The translations under genes were made by a program, and so were the position numbers. A model generated the notes under the pieces. It saw only the letters and a program-made list of their open reading frames with translations, ran no database searches and was not told the DNA's origin. From contig JAKAJL010000002.1 of the NCBI GenBank assembly GCA_021813805.1, forward strand, positions 62,001-126,000: DNA of 64,000 nucleotides. Reading direction: 5' to 3'. Source of the stretch: Pseudomonadota bacterium. GTDB taxonomy: Bacteria; Pseudomonadota; Alphaproteobacteria; Rhizobiales; Beijerinckiaceae. Shown piece by piece: positions 35,094-44,510 of the stretch (position 1 is the first letter of the stretch; every line of letters begins with the position of its first letter).

Positions 35094-35927
35094 ATGGCTT
35101 TCATGAAAAAATTCGGACTCGCAGCAGCGGCCGTGATCGGGCTCGTCGCGCTCTCCACCCCCAGCCTGCGCGCCGCCGAGGGCGCGGAGGAGCCGCAGCC
35201 GACCCGCCAGAACTGGACCTTTGCCGGCGTGTTCGGCACGTTCGACAAGGCGCAGCTGAAACGCGGCTTCCAGGTCTACAAGGAAGTCTGCTCCAGCTGC
35301 CACGCGCTGCACATTCCGATGCGCACGCTCGCGCAACCGGGCGGCCCCGGCTTCACCGAGGACGAGGTCAAGGCGCTCGCCGCGACCTATACGGTCCACG
35401 ACGGGCCGAACATGCAGGGCGAAATGTTCGACCGGCCCGGCCGTCCGGCGGATTATTTCCCGGCGCCCTTCGCCAATCCTGAAGCCGCGGCGGCCGCCCT
35501 CGGCGCCGCGCCGCCCGACATGTCGCTGCTCGGCAAGTCGATCAAATATGAGCGCGGCTTCCCGAAATTCCTTTGGGATCCGCTGCCTTTGCCCGGCGCC
35601 GTTTATCAGGAAGTCGGCCCGGATCTGATCTACGCCATTCTCAATGGCTATACCCATGACGACGACCCGAACTGGAACCTCTATTTCCCGGGTCACAAGA
35701 TCGCCATGCCCAAACCTTTGACCGACGGCCAGGTCCAATACAAGGACGGCGCGCCTGCCACCGTCCAGCAATACGCGAAAGACGTTTCGGCCTTCCTGTT
35801 CTGGGCCTCCGAGCCCAACATGGAATATCGCAAGCTGATCGGCCGCCGCGTGCTGGTCTTCCTGCTGGTCTTCGCGGTCCTGCTTTATTTCACCAAGAAG
35901 AGGATCTGGGCCGACGTCGCCCACTGA
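35094..35927 (+). CDS. petC: Cytochrome c1 subunit of bc1 complex
   Basis: A 277-residue protein with a signal peptide ending RAA (about residue 24), heme site CSSCH near residue 63, a Met ligand in the HKIAMPKPL segment, and a C-terminal membrane anchor (VLVFLLVFAVLLYFTKKRIW). Unlike fused cyt b/c1 genes of some Hyphomicrobiales, c1 is a separate gene here. The start at 35094 gives the full signal peptide. A strong terminator follows, closing the operon. Confidence 0.96.
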   Translation: MAFMKKFGLAAAAVIGLVALSTPSLRAAEGAEEPQPTRQNWTFAGVFGTFDKAQLKRGFQVYKEVCSSCHALHIPMRTLAQPGGPGFTEDEVKALAATYTVHDGPNMQGEMFDRPGRPADYFPAPFANPEAAAAALGAAPPDMSLLGKSIKYERGFPKFLWDPLPLPGAVYQEVGPDLIYAILNGYTHDDDPNWNLYFPGHKIAMPKPLTDGQVQYKDGAPATVQQYAKDVSAFLFWASEPNMEYRKLIGRRVLVFLLVFAVLLYFTKKRIWADVAH

Positions 35928-35950
35928 TCTTCTCGCCGGCGCAACGCTCG

Positions 35951-35978
35951 AGAGGCCCCCGTGCGGGGCCTCTTTTTT
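35951..35978 (+). terminator. petABC terminator
   Basis: AGAGGCCCC (35951-35959), loop CGTGC, GGGGCCTCT (35965-35973) followed by TTTTT. It is a textbook intrinsic terminator 23 bases after the petC stop. Confidence 0.9.
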
Positions 35979-35991
35979 GCGGCGCTCGCGA

Positions 35992-36258
35992 TTAGCGGCG
36001 CTCGATCTCGGCGCCGCCGTGGGCCGCCCGTCCGCCCTTGCGGCCAGCCGTCTTGGCGAGATCCTTGTCGCGGGCGAAGCTGCGATTCGCGGGACTTACG
36101 CTGCGCCCGCCCTTGCGCCCGGCCTCGGCCGCCAATTCGGCGTTCTGCGAAAAGCTTCTCTTCTCGCGCGGCACGCTCTCGCCGCCCTTGCGCGCAATGG
36201 CGCGCTGCTTTTCGGGATCCATCGAGGCGAAGCCCCGAGCCTTTTTCGTCGTTTCCAT
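35992..36258 (-). CDS. KGG-motif stress-type protein
   Basis: An 88-residue hydrophilic protein. It carries KGG repeats spaced along the chain: RGFASMDPEKQRAIARKGG, SFSQNAELAAEAGRKGG and ARDKDLAKTAGRKGG, the pattern of the KGG (PF10685) family that includes B. subtilis GsiB-type and E. coli YciG-type stress proteins. No enzyme activity is expected. Charge and disorder suggest a desiccation- or osmotic-stress role, by analogy. It is divergent from fumC. Confidence 0.88.
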   Translation of the reverse strand: METTKKARGFASMDPEKQRAIARKGGESVPREKRSFSQNAELAAEAGRKGGRSVSPANRSFARDKDLAKTAGRKGGRAAHGGAEIERR

Positions 36259-36428
36259 GACATGGACCTCATCGGCGCGATCCGGACGCGCTCAAAGCCA
36301 ATATAGGGTCCAAACGCGCCAGGACGGCGTTCGGTCGCCCTGTCCGCGATCACGAAATGGTGAGGTCCGGCTTCGCCGCGCCTTCGCCTTTTTGCATCGC
36401 CAAATAAGGCGCGGCACAGGAGGCGCCC

Positions 36429-37823
36429 ATGTCGAAGTTTCGCACCGAAAAAGATTCCCTTGGAACGATCGAGGTCGCCGCAGACCGGCTCTGGGGCGCG
36501 CAGACCGAGCGCTCGCTGCGCAATTTCGCGATCGGCGGGCAAATCATGCCGCATGAAATCATCCATGCCCTGGCTTTGGGCAAAAAGGTCGCGGCAAAGG
36601 TCAATGCGGAACTCGGCGCCCTCGATCCCAAATTCGCGGAGGCGATCGCCGGGGCGGCGGACGAGATCGCCTCCGGCAGGCTCGACGATCACTTTCCCCT
36701 GAAGATATGGCAGACCGGGTCGGGCACGCAGAGCCACATGAATGTCAACGAGGTGATCGCCAATCGCGCCAATGAGGGCTTTGGGGCGGCGCGGGGCGCC
36801 ATGGCGCCGATCCATCCCAACGATCATGTCAATCTCGGCCAGTCTTCGAATGATTCCTTCCCCACCGCAATGCATGTCGCGGCGGCGCTTGCATTGACCC
36901 ATAGCCTGCTGCCGGCCCTGCGCCGGCTCGAAGCGAGTCTGGCCGCCAAGGCGCAGGCCTTTGCCGGACTGATCAAGGTCGGCCGCACCCATCTCCAGGA
37001 TGCGACGCCGATCACGCTGGGCCAGGAATTTTCCGGCTACGCGGCGCAGGTTCGGTTCGGCGCCGAGCGGATCCAGGCGGCGCTGCCCGGTCTGCTCCAC
37101 CTGGCCCAGGGCGGCACGGCGGTCGGCACCGGCGTCAATGCGCGCCGGGGCTTCGCTCAACGATTTGCGCAGGAAATGGCGCGCGAGACGTGCCTGCCGT
37201 TCAAGCCGGCGCGCAATGCCTTCGAGGCGCTGGCGAGCCATGACGCCTTTGTCTTCGCCCATGGCGCGCTGGAGTCCGCCGCAGCCGGTCTGTTCAAGAT
37301 CGCCAATGACATCAGGCTGGCAGGCAGCGGACCGCGCGCCGGTTTGGGCGAGCTGATCCTGCCCGCCAACGAACCGGGTTCGTCGATCATGCCGGGCAAG
37401 GTCAATCCGACCCAGGCCGAGGCCCTGACCATGGTCTGCGCGCGGGTGTTCGGCAACCAGACCGCCATCGCGTTCGCCGGCTCGCAGGGCCATTTCGAGC
37501 TGAATGTGTTCAAGCCGCTGATCGCCTTCGCCTTCCTCGAAAGCGCGCGCCTGCTCGCCGACGCCGCGGAAAGCTTCGCTGTCCATTGCGTGGACGGACT
37601 CGAAGCCAACGGCGTGAAGCTCGATGAGGCGATGCGCCGCTCCCTGATGCTGGCGACGGCGCTCACGCCGCGGATCGGCTACGACAAGGCGGCGGAAATC
37701 GCCAAGGCGGCGGAAAAGAACGGGACAAGTCTGCGTGAGGAGGCAATTCGCCTGGGCCATGTCCGCCCGGAAGACTTCGACGCCTGGGTGCGCCCCGAGG
37801 ACATGCTCGCGCCCAAGGACTGA
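36429..37823 (+). CDS. fumC: Class II fumarate hydratase
   Basis: A 464-residue fumarase C that interconverts fumarate and malate in the TCA cycle without an iron-sulfur cluster. Signature segments: [48 protein letters not shown], and the fumarase/aspartase loop [26 protein letters not shown] precedes the ATG at 36429. It stands alone and converges on the DUF1624 gene with no gap. Confidence 0.96.
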   Translation: MSKFRTEKDSLGTIEVAADRLWGAQTERSLRNFAIGGQIMPHEIIHALALGKKVAAKVNAELGALDPKFAEAIAGAADEIASGRLDDHFPLKIWQTGSGTQSHMNVNEVIANRANEGFGAARGAMAPIHPNDHVNLGQSSNDSFPTAMHVAAALALTHSLLPALRRLEASLAAKAQAFAGLIKVGRTHLQDATPITLGQEFSGYAAQVRFGAERIQAALPGLLHLAQGGTAVGTGVNARRGFAQRFAQEMARETCLPFKPARNAFEALASHDAFVFAHGALESAAAGLFKIANDIRLAGSGPRAGLGELILPANEPGSSIMPGKVNPTQAEALTMVCARVFGNQTAIAFAGSQGHFELNVFKPLIAFAFLESARLLADAAESFAVHCVDGLEANGVKLDEAMRRSLMLATALTPRIGYDKAAEIAKAAEKNGTSLREEAIRLGHVRPEDFDAWVRPEDMLAPKD

Positions 37824-38795
37824 TCAGGGCAGGCGCGCGTCGCCGAAACAGGCGACGATGGCGTCATGGGCCTGCATCTGTTGATCGGGGGTCAAGGCGT
37901 TGCCGGCAAGGCGCGGCCAGAAGCCCGCGGCCTTGGCGCGCGACACCACGCAGGCGCAGGTCTTTTGGCAAAGGTCGGGCTGATCCGCCTCGCGCACGCA
38001 TTGCTGCGCGCATTGGCCGAGAAACAAGCGTTCCTGCCACGGCGAAACCAGGACAAGCGCGAGCAGGGCGAAAGCGCCGTAAAATACGGGCTGATGGACG
38101 AGATAGAAGAAAAGCGAATTTCGCCCGAAAAAGCTGAGGATTTTCGCGGACGATGACGCTGAGTCCCCTGTCTTTCTCGTGAAGACAGAAAGCTTTGCCG
38201 CCACCACGCCGAGCAGAACGACGCCGAGCCAGGGAAAAAGCGGCTGGTAGTCGTTGCTCGGCGGCTCGAAGGTTCCAAGCCCCGTCCACCAGAAGACCTT
38301 GGCGTTGAAGAAAGGCCCGGCCAAAAATTGGGGGGCGGCGATCGCGAGCGCGGCCAGCGCCAGAACGAGCAAAACCGGCGCGTCGACCAGCGGCGCGGCG
38401 ATCAGGCTGGCCGCGGCGATCAGGTGGAGAATGCCGAAAAAGATCGGCGTTTCCGGGAAAAGCTGGAAAGAGACCGCGCTGATCGCGCCCGCCGCGGCGA
38501 CAATGATCGCCCAGCGCCGCCAGAAGGCGCGGCTGCGCAGGAGTTTTCCGCGTTCGCGCCGTGAAAGCACGAGGCCGATTCCGACCAGGAACAGGAAACT
38601 CGACGCAATGGCGCGCCCGATCCAATGGAAGCCTTGCGAATAAAGCAGGGCCGGATCGATCCAGCGGAAATGGCCGAGATCCCAGGTGACATGGAAGGCG
38701 AACATCGCCCAGAGCGCGAGTCCGCGCGCCGCGTCAATCCAGATCAGACGCGCGGGCTTTGTTGCGGGCGCGAACTTGGCGGGAGGAACATTCAT
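37824..38795 (-). CDS. DUF1624 acyltransferase-like membrane protein with Cys-rich tail
   Basis: A 323-residue polytopic membrane protein. The first segment RLIWIDAARGLALWAMFAFHVTWDLGHF is the DUF1624/heparan-alpha-glucosaminide N-acetyltransferase-like signature with conserved Asp and His. About eight helices follow. The last 70 residues form a soluble extension with cysteines in GQCAQQC, DLCQKTCACV and IVACFG. The start at 38795 overlaps the stop of the periplasmic-protein gene (ATGA). The role is probably acylation of an envelope sugar, with the acceptor unknown. Confidence 0.82.
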   Translation of the reverse strand: MNVPPAKFAPATKPARLIWIDAARGLALWAMFAFHVTWDLGHFRWIDPALLYSQGFHWIGRAIASSFLFLVGIGLVLSRRERGKLLRSRAFWRRWAIIVAAAGAISAVSFQLFPETPIFFGILHLIAAASLIAAPLVDAPVLLVLALAALAIAAPQFLAGPFFNAKVFWWTGLGTFEPPSNDYQPLFPWLGVVLLGVVAAKLSVFTRKTGDSASSSAKILSFFGRNSLFFYLVHQPVFYGAFALLALVLVSPWQERLFLGQCAQQCVREADQPDLCQKTCACVVSRAKAAGFWPRLAGNALTPDQQMQAHDAIVACFGDARLP

Positions 38796-39757
38796 GGAAG
38801 GAAATGCGAGAAGATCATGTCCGGCGCCGAGAGATTGTGGCGCGAGGGGACCTGTCGCCCCGCCCAGATTTCGGCGACCCAAGCGCCGGGGAAGCTCATG
38901 ACCGGGGATTCGCTCCAGCCCTTGCCGCCCTTCTCCCGCCAGCCGATCCGGGCGACGTCGGCATTGGTCTCGGTCGTGTACATCGAGCGCAGCGCTGCGA
39001 AGGGCAGGTTGTCCGGCATGGCGCCCGAATAATCGACGGCAAGCGCGACATGGTCCTGATCGACCTGCTTGACGGTCACTGTCGCCGAGCCGCCGCGCGC
39101 GAAATTCAGGGTGAAGGCCTTCTTGGCGGGATCGAAAGCGATGTCCTTGATCGCGACGATCGGGCGCGGGCCGGCGGAAGAGTCCTGGATTTCCAGCGGC
39201 CCGATCTGGAACGACGAACCATAGGCCGTCCAGCGCATGTCGCCGAAAGGCAGGGGGCGGATGCGCCAGTTGCCGTCGGCCGGATAGAGGACGAGCACCT
39301 CCTCCGCGCGCTCGCGGAAAAGCATCCACAGCTGGATATAGGCGAAGCCGCTTTCGACATGGTCGCCGACCTTGATCGGTATGTCAGTTGGGCGCCAGAA
39401 ATTCCGGTCGATCAGGCCGGTCAGCCAGAGGGTCGGGGATTCGAAAAAGGTTTTGCGCGGCAATGCGCCTTCGGCGTGCGGCATGTTGCAGGCGGAAAAA
39501 TCCGGGGCCCAGCGGTCCTTGCCGATCATGCCGATGAAAGCGGGATGGACGGCCTGGACCTCCATGTGCCGGACTTGCGGCGAGACAAAGTCCAATTCGA
39601 CATTGTCGCGCTCGGCGCAGATTTCGGGGGTCGATTTGTTCACCACCTTGACCGCAAGTTCGGCCCCGAAATCCCTGTCGCCCTGGGCCCGTAACGGAGA
39701 CGCGAGCGCCGGCGCGATAAGAAAGAGGGCGGCCAAGGCAAGATGACGTGGGGACAT
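38792..39757 (-). CDS. Periplasmic hypothetical protein, partner of DUF1624
   Basis: A 321-residue exported protein; signal peptide about residues 1-24 ending LRA-Q. The mature part is beta-rich with no recognisable domain; three cysteines are near the N-terminal third (PEICAERD, FSACNMP), and aromatic-rich strands (MRWTAYGSSFQIGPLEIQD) follow. I prefer the ATG at 39757, which begins the signal peptide, over 39859. Coupled translation with the DUF1624 acyltransferase suggests a shared envelope process. Confidence 0.7.
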   Translation of the reverse strand: MSPRHLALAALFLIAPALASPLRAQGDRDFGAELAVKVVNKSTPEICAERDNVELDFVSPQVRHMEVQAVHPAFIGMIGKDRWAPDFSACNMPHAEGALPRKTFFESPTLWLTGLIDRNFWRPTDIPIKVGDHVESGFAYIQLWMLFRERAEEVLVLYPADGNWRIRPLPFGDMRWTAYGSSFQIGPLEIQDSSAGPRPIVAIKDIAFDPAKKAFTLNFARGGSATVTVKQVDQDHVALAVDYSGAMPDNLPFAALRSMYTTETNADVARIGWREKGGKGWSESPVMSFPGAWVAEIWAGRQVPSRHNLSAPDMIFSHFLP

Positions 39758-40071
39758 GGGGCGTTTCCGTGCGGCTTGTCCGGCTTTAAGCCCGCCGCGC
39801 GGCCATGGCAAGCGCCGGAAAGGCGTCGATCCTAGCGCCTCGACGCTAGCGTTTGACAAGTCCTTAAAATCATATAAAACATCATATAATATTATTAATA
39901 TACTGAATTACTGTAATTTTGTAGTTAAAGTTGAATCTTGGCGGCGATAGAAACTGCGCTTGGGGCGGGCCGGGGGCCGCGCCGTTTCGCGCTTAAGGCT
40001 GGCTCTTGCGCCCTGAAATGTTTATGTAAAGGGCGAAAACGCAGCGGCGTGGCTTGGGAATTTCCGGGTAA
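39758..40071. other. AT-rich divergent promoter region
   Basis: 314 bases between the minus periplasmic-protein gene and ribA. The block 39860-39940 is very AT-rich and contains ATCATATAA twice (39869-39877 and 39881-39889). It holds a TATAAT (39885-39890). I looked for an FMN riboswitch and found no RFN-element core. A short stem CGCCCT/AGGGCG lies shortly before ribA. Confidence 0.6.
39853..39890 (+). promoter_or_regulatory. Probable ribA promoter elements
   Basis: A perfect TTGACA (39853-39858) and a perfect TATAAT (39885-39890) lie in the AT-rich block, but their spacing (26 bases) is too long for one sigma-70 site. The TATAAT could pair with CCTTAA (39862-39867) at 17 bases. A leader of about 175 bases to ribA would result. 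Confidence 0.4.
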
Positions 40072-41172
40072 ATGACGGATATAACGTCTCTTTTCTCTTC
40101 TCCTTCGGTCTCCGGGACGCTTGCCGTCGAGCGCGCGATCGCGGAATTGCGCGCCGGCCGCCCGGTCGCCCTGACCGAGGGCGCGGCGCGGCTTCTGGTC
40201 TTTCCCGCCGAAAATCTCGACCGCGAATCCGCCGGTTTGATCGAAAATCTCGCTAAAGGCCGCGCCAATCTGGTCCTGTCCGTGCAGCGCCTGCGCCGGC
40301 TCGGCGTCGAGCGCGAGCGGCCCGGCGCCATTGCGACCCCGCGTCTCGATGTCGAGCGGGTTGGCGCTCTGCTGGCCGATGAGGAGGCGCGAATCGACGC
40401 GCCCGTGGCTTCGCCGGGCGCGGCGGAAGAGGCGGCGCTCGACCTGCTGCGCCTCGCCAATTTGCTGCCCGGCGCGATCGTCGCGCCCTTGCCGGCGCCC
40501 CTGCCGCAATTGCAGGAGGTTTCCGGCGCCGATGTCCGTTCCTACCGCGCCAAGAAAGTCCTGTCGCTCCATCTGGTCGGGCGGGCGCCGGTTCCGCTCG
40601 AAGGCGCGCCCAATTCCGAGATCGTGGTGTTTCGCGGCGGGGAGGGTCTGCGCGACCAGGCGGCGGTGATCGTCGGGAAGCCCGATCTCTCCGGCCCGGT
40701 CCATGTCCGCCTGCATTCCGCCTGTCTCACCGGCGACCTTTTTGGCTCGCTGAAATGCGACTGCGGCGACCAGTTGCGCCACACCGCGAAAATCATGGCC
40801 GAGAGCGGCGGCGGCGTGATTCTCTATCTGGACCAGGAAGGGCGTGGCAACGGCCTCGCCAACAAGGTGCGCGCATACCGGCTCCAGGCCTGCGGCCACG
40901 ACACCTATGACGCCGACGAAATTCTGGGCTTCGGCCTCGACCAGCGCCGCTTCGGCTATGCCGCGCGCATGCTCGACCTGCTCGGCGTGACCCGGGTGCG
41001 GCTGATGACCAACAATCCGGCCAAGATCGAGGCTCTTCGCGCGGCGGGACTCGACGTGACCGACCAGCGCATCCAGGGCCGGCCGACGCCGCAGAACATC
41101 CATTATCTTGCCACCAAGCGCGATCGCGCCGGCCATTATCTCGACGTCGATCTGCCGCCCGCCGGCGGCTGA
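40072..41172 (+). CDS. ribA: GTP cyclohydrolase II (RibA) with extended N-terminus
   Basis: A 366-residue protein. The C-terminal about 200 residues are RibA: zinc site HSACLTGDLFGSLKCDCG, YLDQEGRGNGL, and the RLMTNNPAKIEAL segment. It opens GTP for riboflavin synthesis. The N-terminal 150 residues (AIAELRAGRPVALTEGA) faintly resemble DHBP synthase RibB but lack its acidic catalytic signature, so this half is probably not active. The gene stands alone and has a long AT-rich upstream region. Confidence 0.92.
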   Translation: MTDITSLFSSPSVSGTLAVERAIAELRAGRPVALTEGAARLLVFPAENLDRESAGLIENLAKGRANLVLSVQRLRRLGVERERPGAIATPRLDVERVGALLADEEARIDAPVASPGAAEEAALDLLRLANLLPGAIVAPLPAPLPQLQEVSGADVRSYRAKKVLSLHLVGRAPVPLEGAPNSEIVVFRGGEGLRDQAAVIVGKPDLSGPVHVRLHSACLTGDLFGSLKCDCGDQLRHTAKIMAESGGGVILYLDQEGRGNGLANKVRAYRLQACGHDTYDADEILGFGLDQRRFGYAARMLDLLGVTRVRLMTNNPAKIEALRAAGLDVTDQRIQGRPTPQNIHYLATKRDRAGHYLDVDLPPAGG

Positions 41173-41222
41173 GCGCCGACTGGCTTTCCGCTTCTTCGCC
41201 CTCGCGGCTTTTTCGTAGCGGC

Positions 41223-43328
41223 CTATTCGGCGATGACGTGGCGGATGTCGACTGCCTCGAACGGATACTCCGCCGGAAGGCGGGTCCGCGCCTTGGTTCC
41301 CGGCAGGATTTCGAAACGCGGGTCGAAATTCACCATCGTGACGGCCAGCTTTTTCAGCAGGCCGACATCGCCTTCCGCCTTGGCCGTTCCGTCCTTGATC
41401 TGCGCTTCCAGCGACTTGGCGCCGGTCATGGTCCTTTCGAGGTCGGAGCGGTCGATGGTGAGCGTCAGGTCCGGCTTCGGCGCCTGAAAGCCCTTGATGT
41501 TGGTCAAGGTGGCGTTTTCGAGCTCGACGATGAATTTCTCGCCGTTGTCGGGCGTCACGAGATTGATGGTGAAGCGCAGGTCCTGCGCCTTGCGGCTGTC
41601 CATGCGGATCGCCAGGAAGTCGAGGAACAATTCGGTCGACATGGCGCGGATGACGTCCGGGCTGGCGCTGTCGGCCGACTGGCCCTGCGGGATGCCCGAA
41701 CGCAGCTCATAGGCGCCGGCGAGGAAGCTGTTGCGCAGGCCCGGATTTTCCTGCTGATAGCCGATCTGTTCGAAAATATCGGCGAGCAGGTCCTTGGCCT
41801 CCTGGTTGTCGGGCTGGGCCTGAACCAGTTTGTTCATGATTTCCGAGGCGAGGAGATATTGGCCCTGGTCGTGGAGTTCGCGGCCGCGCGCCATGATTTT
41901 TTCGGCGCCGCCCATCATTTCGACGTAAAGCGGCGCGGAATCGGCGGGCGAGAGCGGGATCAGGGTCGCAGGATTGCAGTCCCAGAAGCCGAGATAGCGC
42001 TGCACGACGCCGCGGCTGTTGTGCTGGGGCGAGCCGTGATAACCGCGGCAATACCACTTGTTCTGCAGGCTTTTCGGCACTTCGTAGACGTTGTGGATCT
42101 GGTTGATGGTCACGCCTTGATTGGCGAAATGCAAAACCTGGTTGTTCATGTTGGCGTAGAGATCGCGCTGGGCCCGCAGCACGTCCTGAATCCGCTGGTT
42201 GCCCCAGCGCGGCCAATGGTGCGACGCGAACATGACCTCGGCTTCCAGGCCGAAGCGGTAGAGCGCGTCATTGATATATTTCGACCAGTTGAGCGGATCG
42301 CGCACCGGCGCGCCGCGCAGGGTATAGATGTTGTGCAGCGTGGCGGTGACGTTTTCCGCCGTCCACAGCGCCTTCATGTCGGGGATATAGGTGTTCATCT
42401 CCCGCGGCGCTTCGGTGTTCGGCGTGTTCTGGAAGACCATCCGCACGCCGTCGACCTCGAACTCCTCGATCGGCTTTTCCACCAGGCGGGTCGGCGCGAT
42501 CAGGCCGCTCGCGCCGGATGAGACGCCCTGGCCGAGGCCCTGGCCGACATAGCCATAGGGGCTCGCCGGCAGCAGCACGCCATATTGATAGAACAGCCGC
42601 CGGTTCATGGCGTTGCCGGCGAAGACGTTCTCGGAGATGGCGAATTGCATGAAGCCGCCGGGGGCGATCACCTCCACCTTGCCGGCGCGCACGTCATCTT
42701 CGTTGACAAGGCCGCGCACGCCGCCCCAATGATCGCCGTGGGTGTGGGAATAGATCACCGCCGTCACCGGCAGGCCCTGGCCGACGTGCTTCTGGAACAG
42801 CTCCAGCGAGGCGCGCACGGTTTCGGCGCTGACCAGCGGGTCGAACACGATCCAGCCCTTCCTGCCGCGCACGAAGGTGAGGTCCGAAAGATCGGCGCCC
42901 CGCACCTGATAAATGCCGGGAATGACTTCGTAGAGGCCGTAATTGTTGTTCAGCTTGGACTGGCGCAGCAGCGAGGGATGGACGCTGTCGTAGGAGTCGC
43001 GCTCTTCAAGGAACTTGAACCGTTCCATGTCCCAGGCGACATGGCCGTCGGCGGCCATGATCTTGAGATCGGGCATGGGGGCGATGAGGCCCTTTTTCTG
43101 TTCCTCGAAATCGCGGACGTCGTCGAAGGGCAGCGTGTCCCGGGCGTGTTTCAGCAGGTCGAGGGTGAATTTGGACGGCGCCTTGCCCTTGGGGTGGAAA
43201 TGCCCTGGCGCCGGCGGGGACGCGGCCTCGGCCCGCGCCATGGCCGCCTCGAATATCCCGTCGCCGGCCAAAGCGAAGGCGGCGCCCAGGCTCGGGATCG
43301 ACTTGATGAGATCGCGTCTGGTCGTCAT
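41223..43328 (-). CDS. Alkyl/aryl sulfatase (SdsA1/YjcS type, MBL fold)
   Basis: A 701-residue exported enzyme: Tat-type leader (TTRRDLIKS), then a metallo-beta-lactamase domain with the zinc motif SHTHGDHWGG (His195, His197, Asp199, His200) and a second-site HHWPRWG segment, a helical dimerisation domain (ASEIMNKLVQAQPDNQEAKDLLADI) and a C-terminal SCP2-like domain that binds the alkyl chain. It matches SdsA1-type alkylsulfatases, which release sulfate from alkyl sulfates such as SDS in the periplasm. It is divergent from a LysR gene that probably regulates it. Confidence 0.92.
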   Translation of the reverse strand: MTTRRDLIKSIPSLGAAFALAGDGIFEAAMARAEAASPPAPGHFHPKGKAPSKFTLDLLKHARDTLPFDDVRDFEEQKKGLIAPMPDLKIMAADGHVAWDMERFKFLEERDSYDSVHPSLLRQSKLNNNYGLYEVIPGIYQVRGADLSDLTFVRGRKGWIVFDPLVSAETVRASLELFQKHVGQGLPVTAVIYSHTHGDHWGGVRGLVNEDDVRAGKVEVIAPGGFMQFAISENVFAGNAMNRRLFYQYGVLLPASPYGYVGQGLGQGVSSGASGLIAPTRLVEKPIEEFEVDGVRMVFQNTPNTEAPREMNTYIPDMKALWTAENVTATLHNIYTLRGAPVRDPLNWSKYINDALYRFGLEAEVMFASHHWPRWGNQRIQDVLRAQRDLYANMNNQVLHFANQGVTINQIHNVYEVPKSLQNKWYCRGYHGSPQHNSRGVVQRYLGFWDCNPATLIPLSPADSAPLYVEMMGGAEKIMARGRELHDQGQYLLASEIMNKLVQAQPDNQEAKDLLADIFEQIGYQQENPGLRNSFLAGAYELRSGIPQGQSADSASPDVIRAMSTELFLDFLAIRMDSRKAQDLRFTINLVTPDNGEKFIVELENATLTNIKGFQAPKPDLTLTIDRSDLERTMTGAKSLEAQIKDGTAKAEGDVGLLKKLAVTMVNFDPRFEILPGTKARTRLPAEYPFEAVDIRHVIAE

Positions 43329-43430
43329 GATTCTTGCTCCCGTTTTGCGCCGTGGCGCCCATCAGTTCGGTTTTGGCTATGAGGCAATTTGAGGCTATTC
43401 CGAATTGATCTGTGCGTCCAATACCGTAAA

Positions 43431-43461
43431 AGCTATCGATCAATTCATGTGAGCTATCGAT
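43431..43461. promoter_or_regulatory. Direct repeats, probable LysR binding region
   Basis: AGCTATCGAT occurs at 43431-43440 and again at 43452-43461, start to start 21 bases, two DNA turns, so both lie on the same face. They are between the divergent alkylsulfatase and LysR genes, where LysR regulators usually bind. Confidence 0.55.
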
Positions 43462-43473
43462 TCTCCCGAATTC

Positions 43474-44403
43474 GTGAGACCTGCGATGTGTTCAACCCGA
43501 CAGATTGAAATGGTTCAGATTTTGGCGCGCCGGCGCCATTTCGGCCTTGCGGCAAAAGAACTCGGCATGTCCCAGCCGTCGTTGACGCGCAGCCTCAAAC
43601 AGCTGGAATCCGAGCTGGGGGCGCGGCTATTCGACCGCCAGGGGGTGGCGCCGACGCTTTTCGGGGAGATCGTTCTCAGGCATGGCGCGCGCGCCCTCGC
43701 GGAATTCGAAGAGATCGCGCGCGAAATCGCGCTCGCCAAGGGACTCGAGATCGGAGAGCTGTCGATCGCGGCCGGGCTCTATCCCGCCGATATTTCAGCG
43801 GAAAAGGCGCTCGGCCTGCTGATCGGGACTCACCCCCGGCTGCGCGTCGATTTCCGCGCGATGAACTGGGAGAGCGCGGCCCGGCAGGTTCTCGACGGCT
43901 CGGCGGATCTGGGTTTCGCGGAACTTGCCGGCGCGCCCGACGGCGACGAACTCACGGTCGAGCCGGTCCGGACGTCGCAAAGCCATTTCTTCTGCCGCGC
44001 CGATCATCCTCTTCTGCGGAAGGAGCATGTGACCGCCGAGGATATTTTCGGCTATCCCTGGGTCGGCCCGAGCATGCCCGGGCGCATTTCGGCCTTCCTG
44101 CCCTCGGGCGACATGCCCTGCGGCTATTTCGACGCCGCGAGCGACAGGTTCCGCTGCCGCGTCCTCGTAGGTTCGTTCTCCTCGGCCAAGGCGGTGGTGA
44201 TGGAGAGTCTCGCCATTTGCGGCGGCATCCCCTTCCAGATCGAACGCGAAATCCGCGAGGGAGCGCTCGCCGTCATTCCGTTCGAGGCGCCCTGGCTGAG
44301 GCTCAATTACGGCTTCATGCTCAAACGCGGGCGCACGCCTTCCCCGGCCGCGGTCGCCTTCATGGACAGCGTGCGCCGGATCGAGTCGACGATTCCGCCT
44401 TGA
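43474..44403 (+). CDS. LysR-family transcriptional regulator
   Basis: A 309-residue regulator. The N-terminal winged HTH is clear: RQIEMVQILARRRHFGLAAKELGMSQPSLTRSLKQLESELGARLFDRQG, followed by a periplasmic-binding-protein-like effector domain (SIAAGLYPADI). Divergent orientation with the alkylsulfatase gene, and paired AGCTATCGAT sites in the 145-base gap, suggest it controls that gene, perhaps in response to alkyl sulfates. The start might be the second ATG at 43486. Confidence 0.9.
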   Translation: MRPAMCSTRQIEMVQILARRRHFGLAAKELGMSQPSLTRSLKQLESELGARLFDRQGVAPTLFGEIVLRHGARALAEFEEIAREIALAKGLEIGELSIAAGLYPADISAEKALGLLIGTHPRLRVDFRAMNWESAARQVLDGSADLGFAELAGAPDGDELTVEPVRTSQSHFFCRADHPLLRKEHVTAEDIFGYPWVGPSMPGRISAFLPSGDMPCGYFDAASDRFRCRVLVGSFSSAKAVVMESLAICGGIPFQIEREIREGALAVIPFEAPWLRLNYGFMLKRGRTPSPAAVAFMDSVRRIESTIPP

Positions 44404-44510
44404 TCTCCGCCTGACGGCTCAACGCGCGACTTGCCGAAGCACGGCGGGCGCCGTAAATCACCGACTGCGTTCCGGAAGACGGGCGCGATCCCGCTCAGGC
44501 AGCGTCAGCG

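Noticed and set aside
36096-37760. A 554-codon minus frame opposite fumC
   Set aside because: Antisense shadow; fumC carries all fumarase signature segments.
39891-40071. FMN riboswitch in the ribA leader
   Set aside because: The leader is long, but no RFN-element core sequence could be found.
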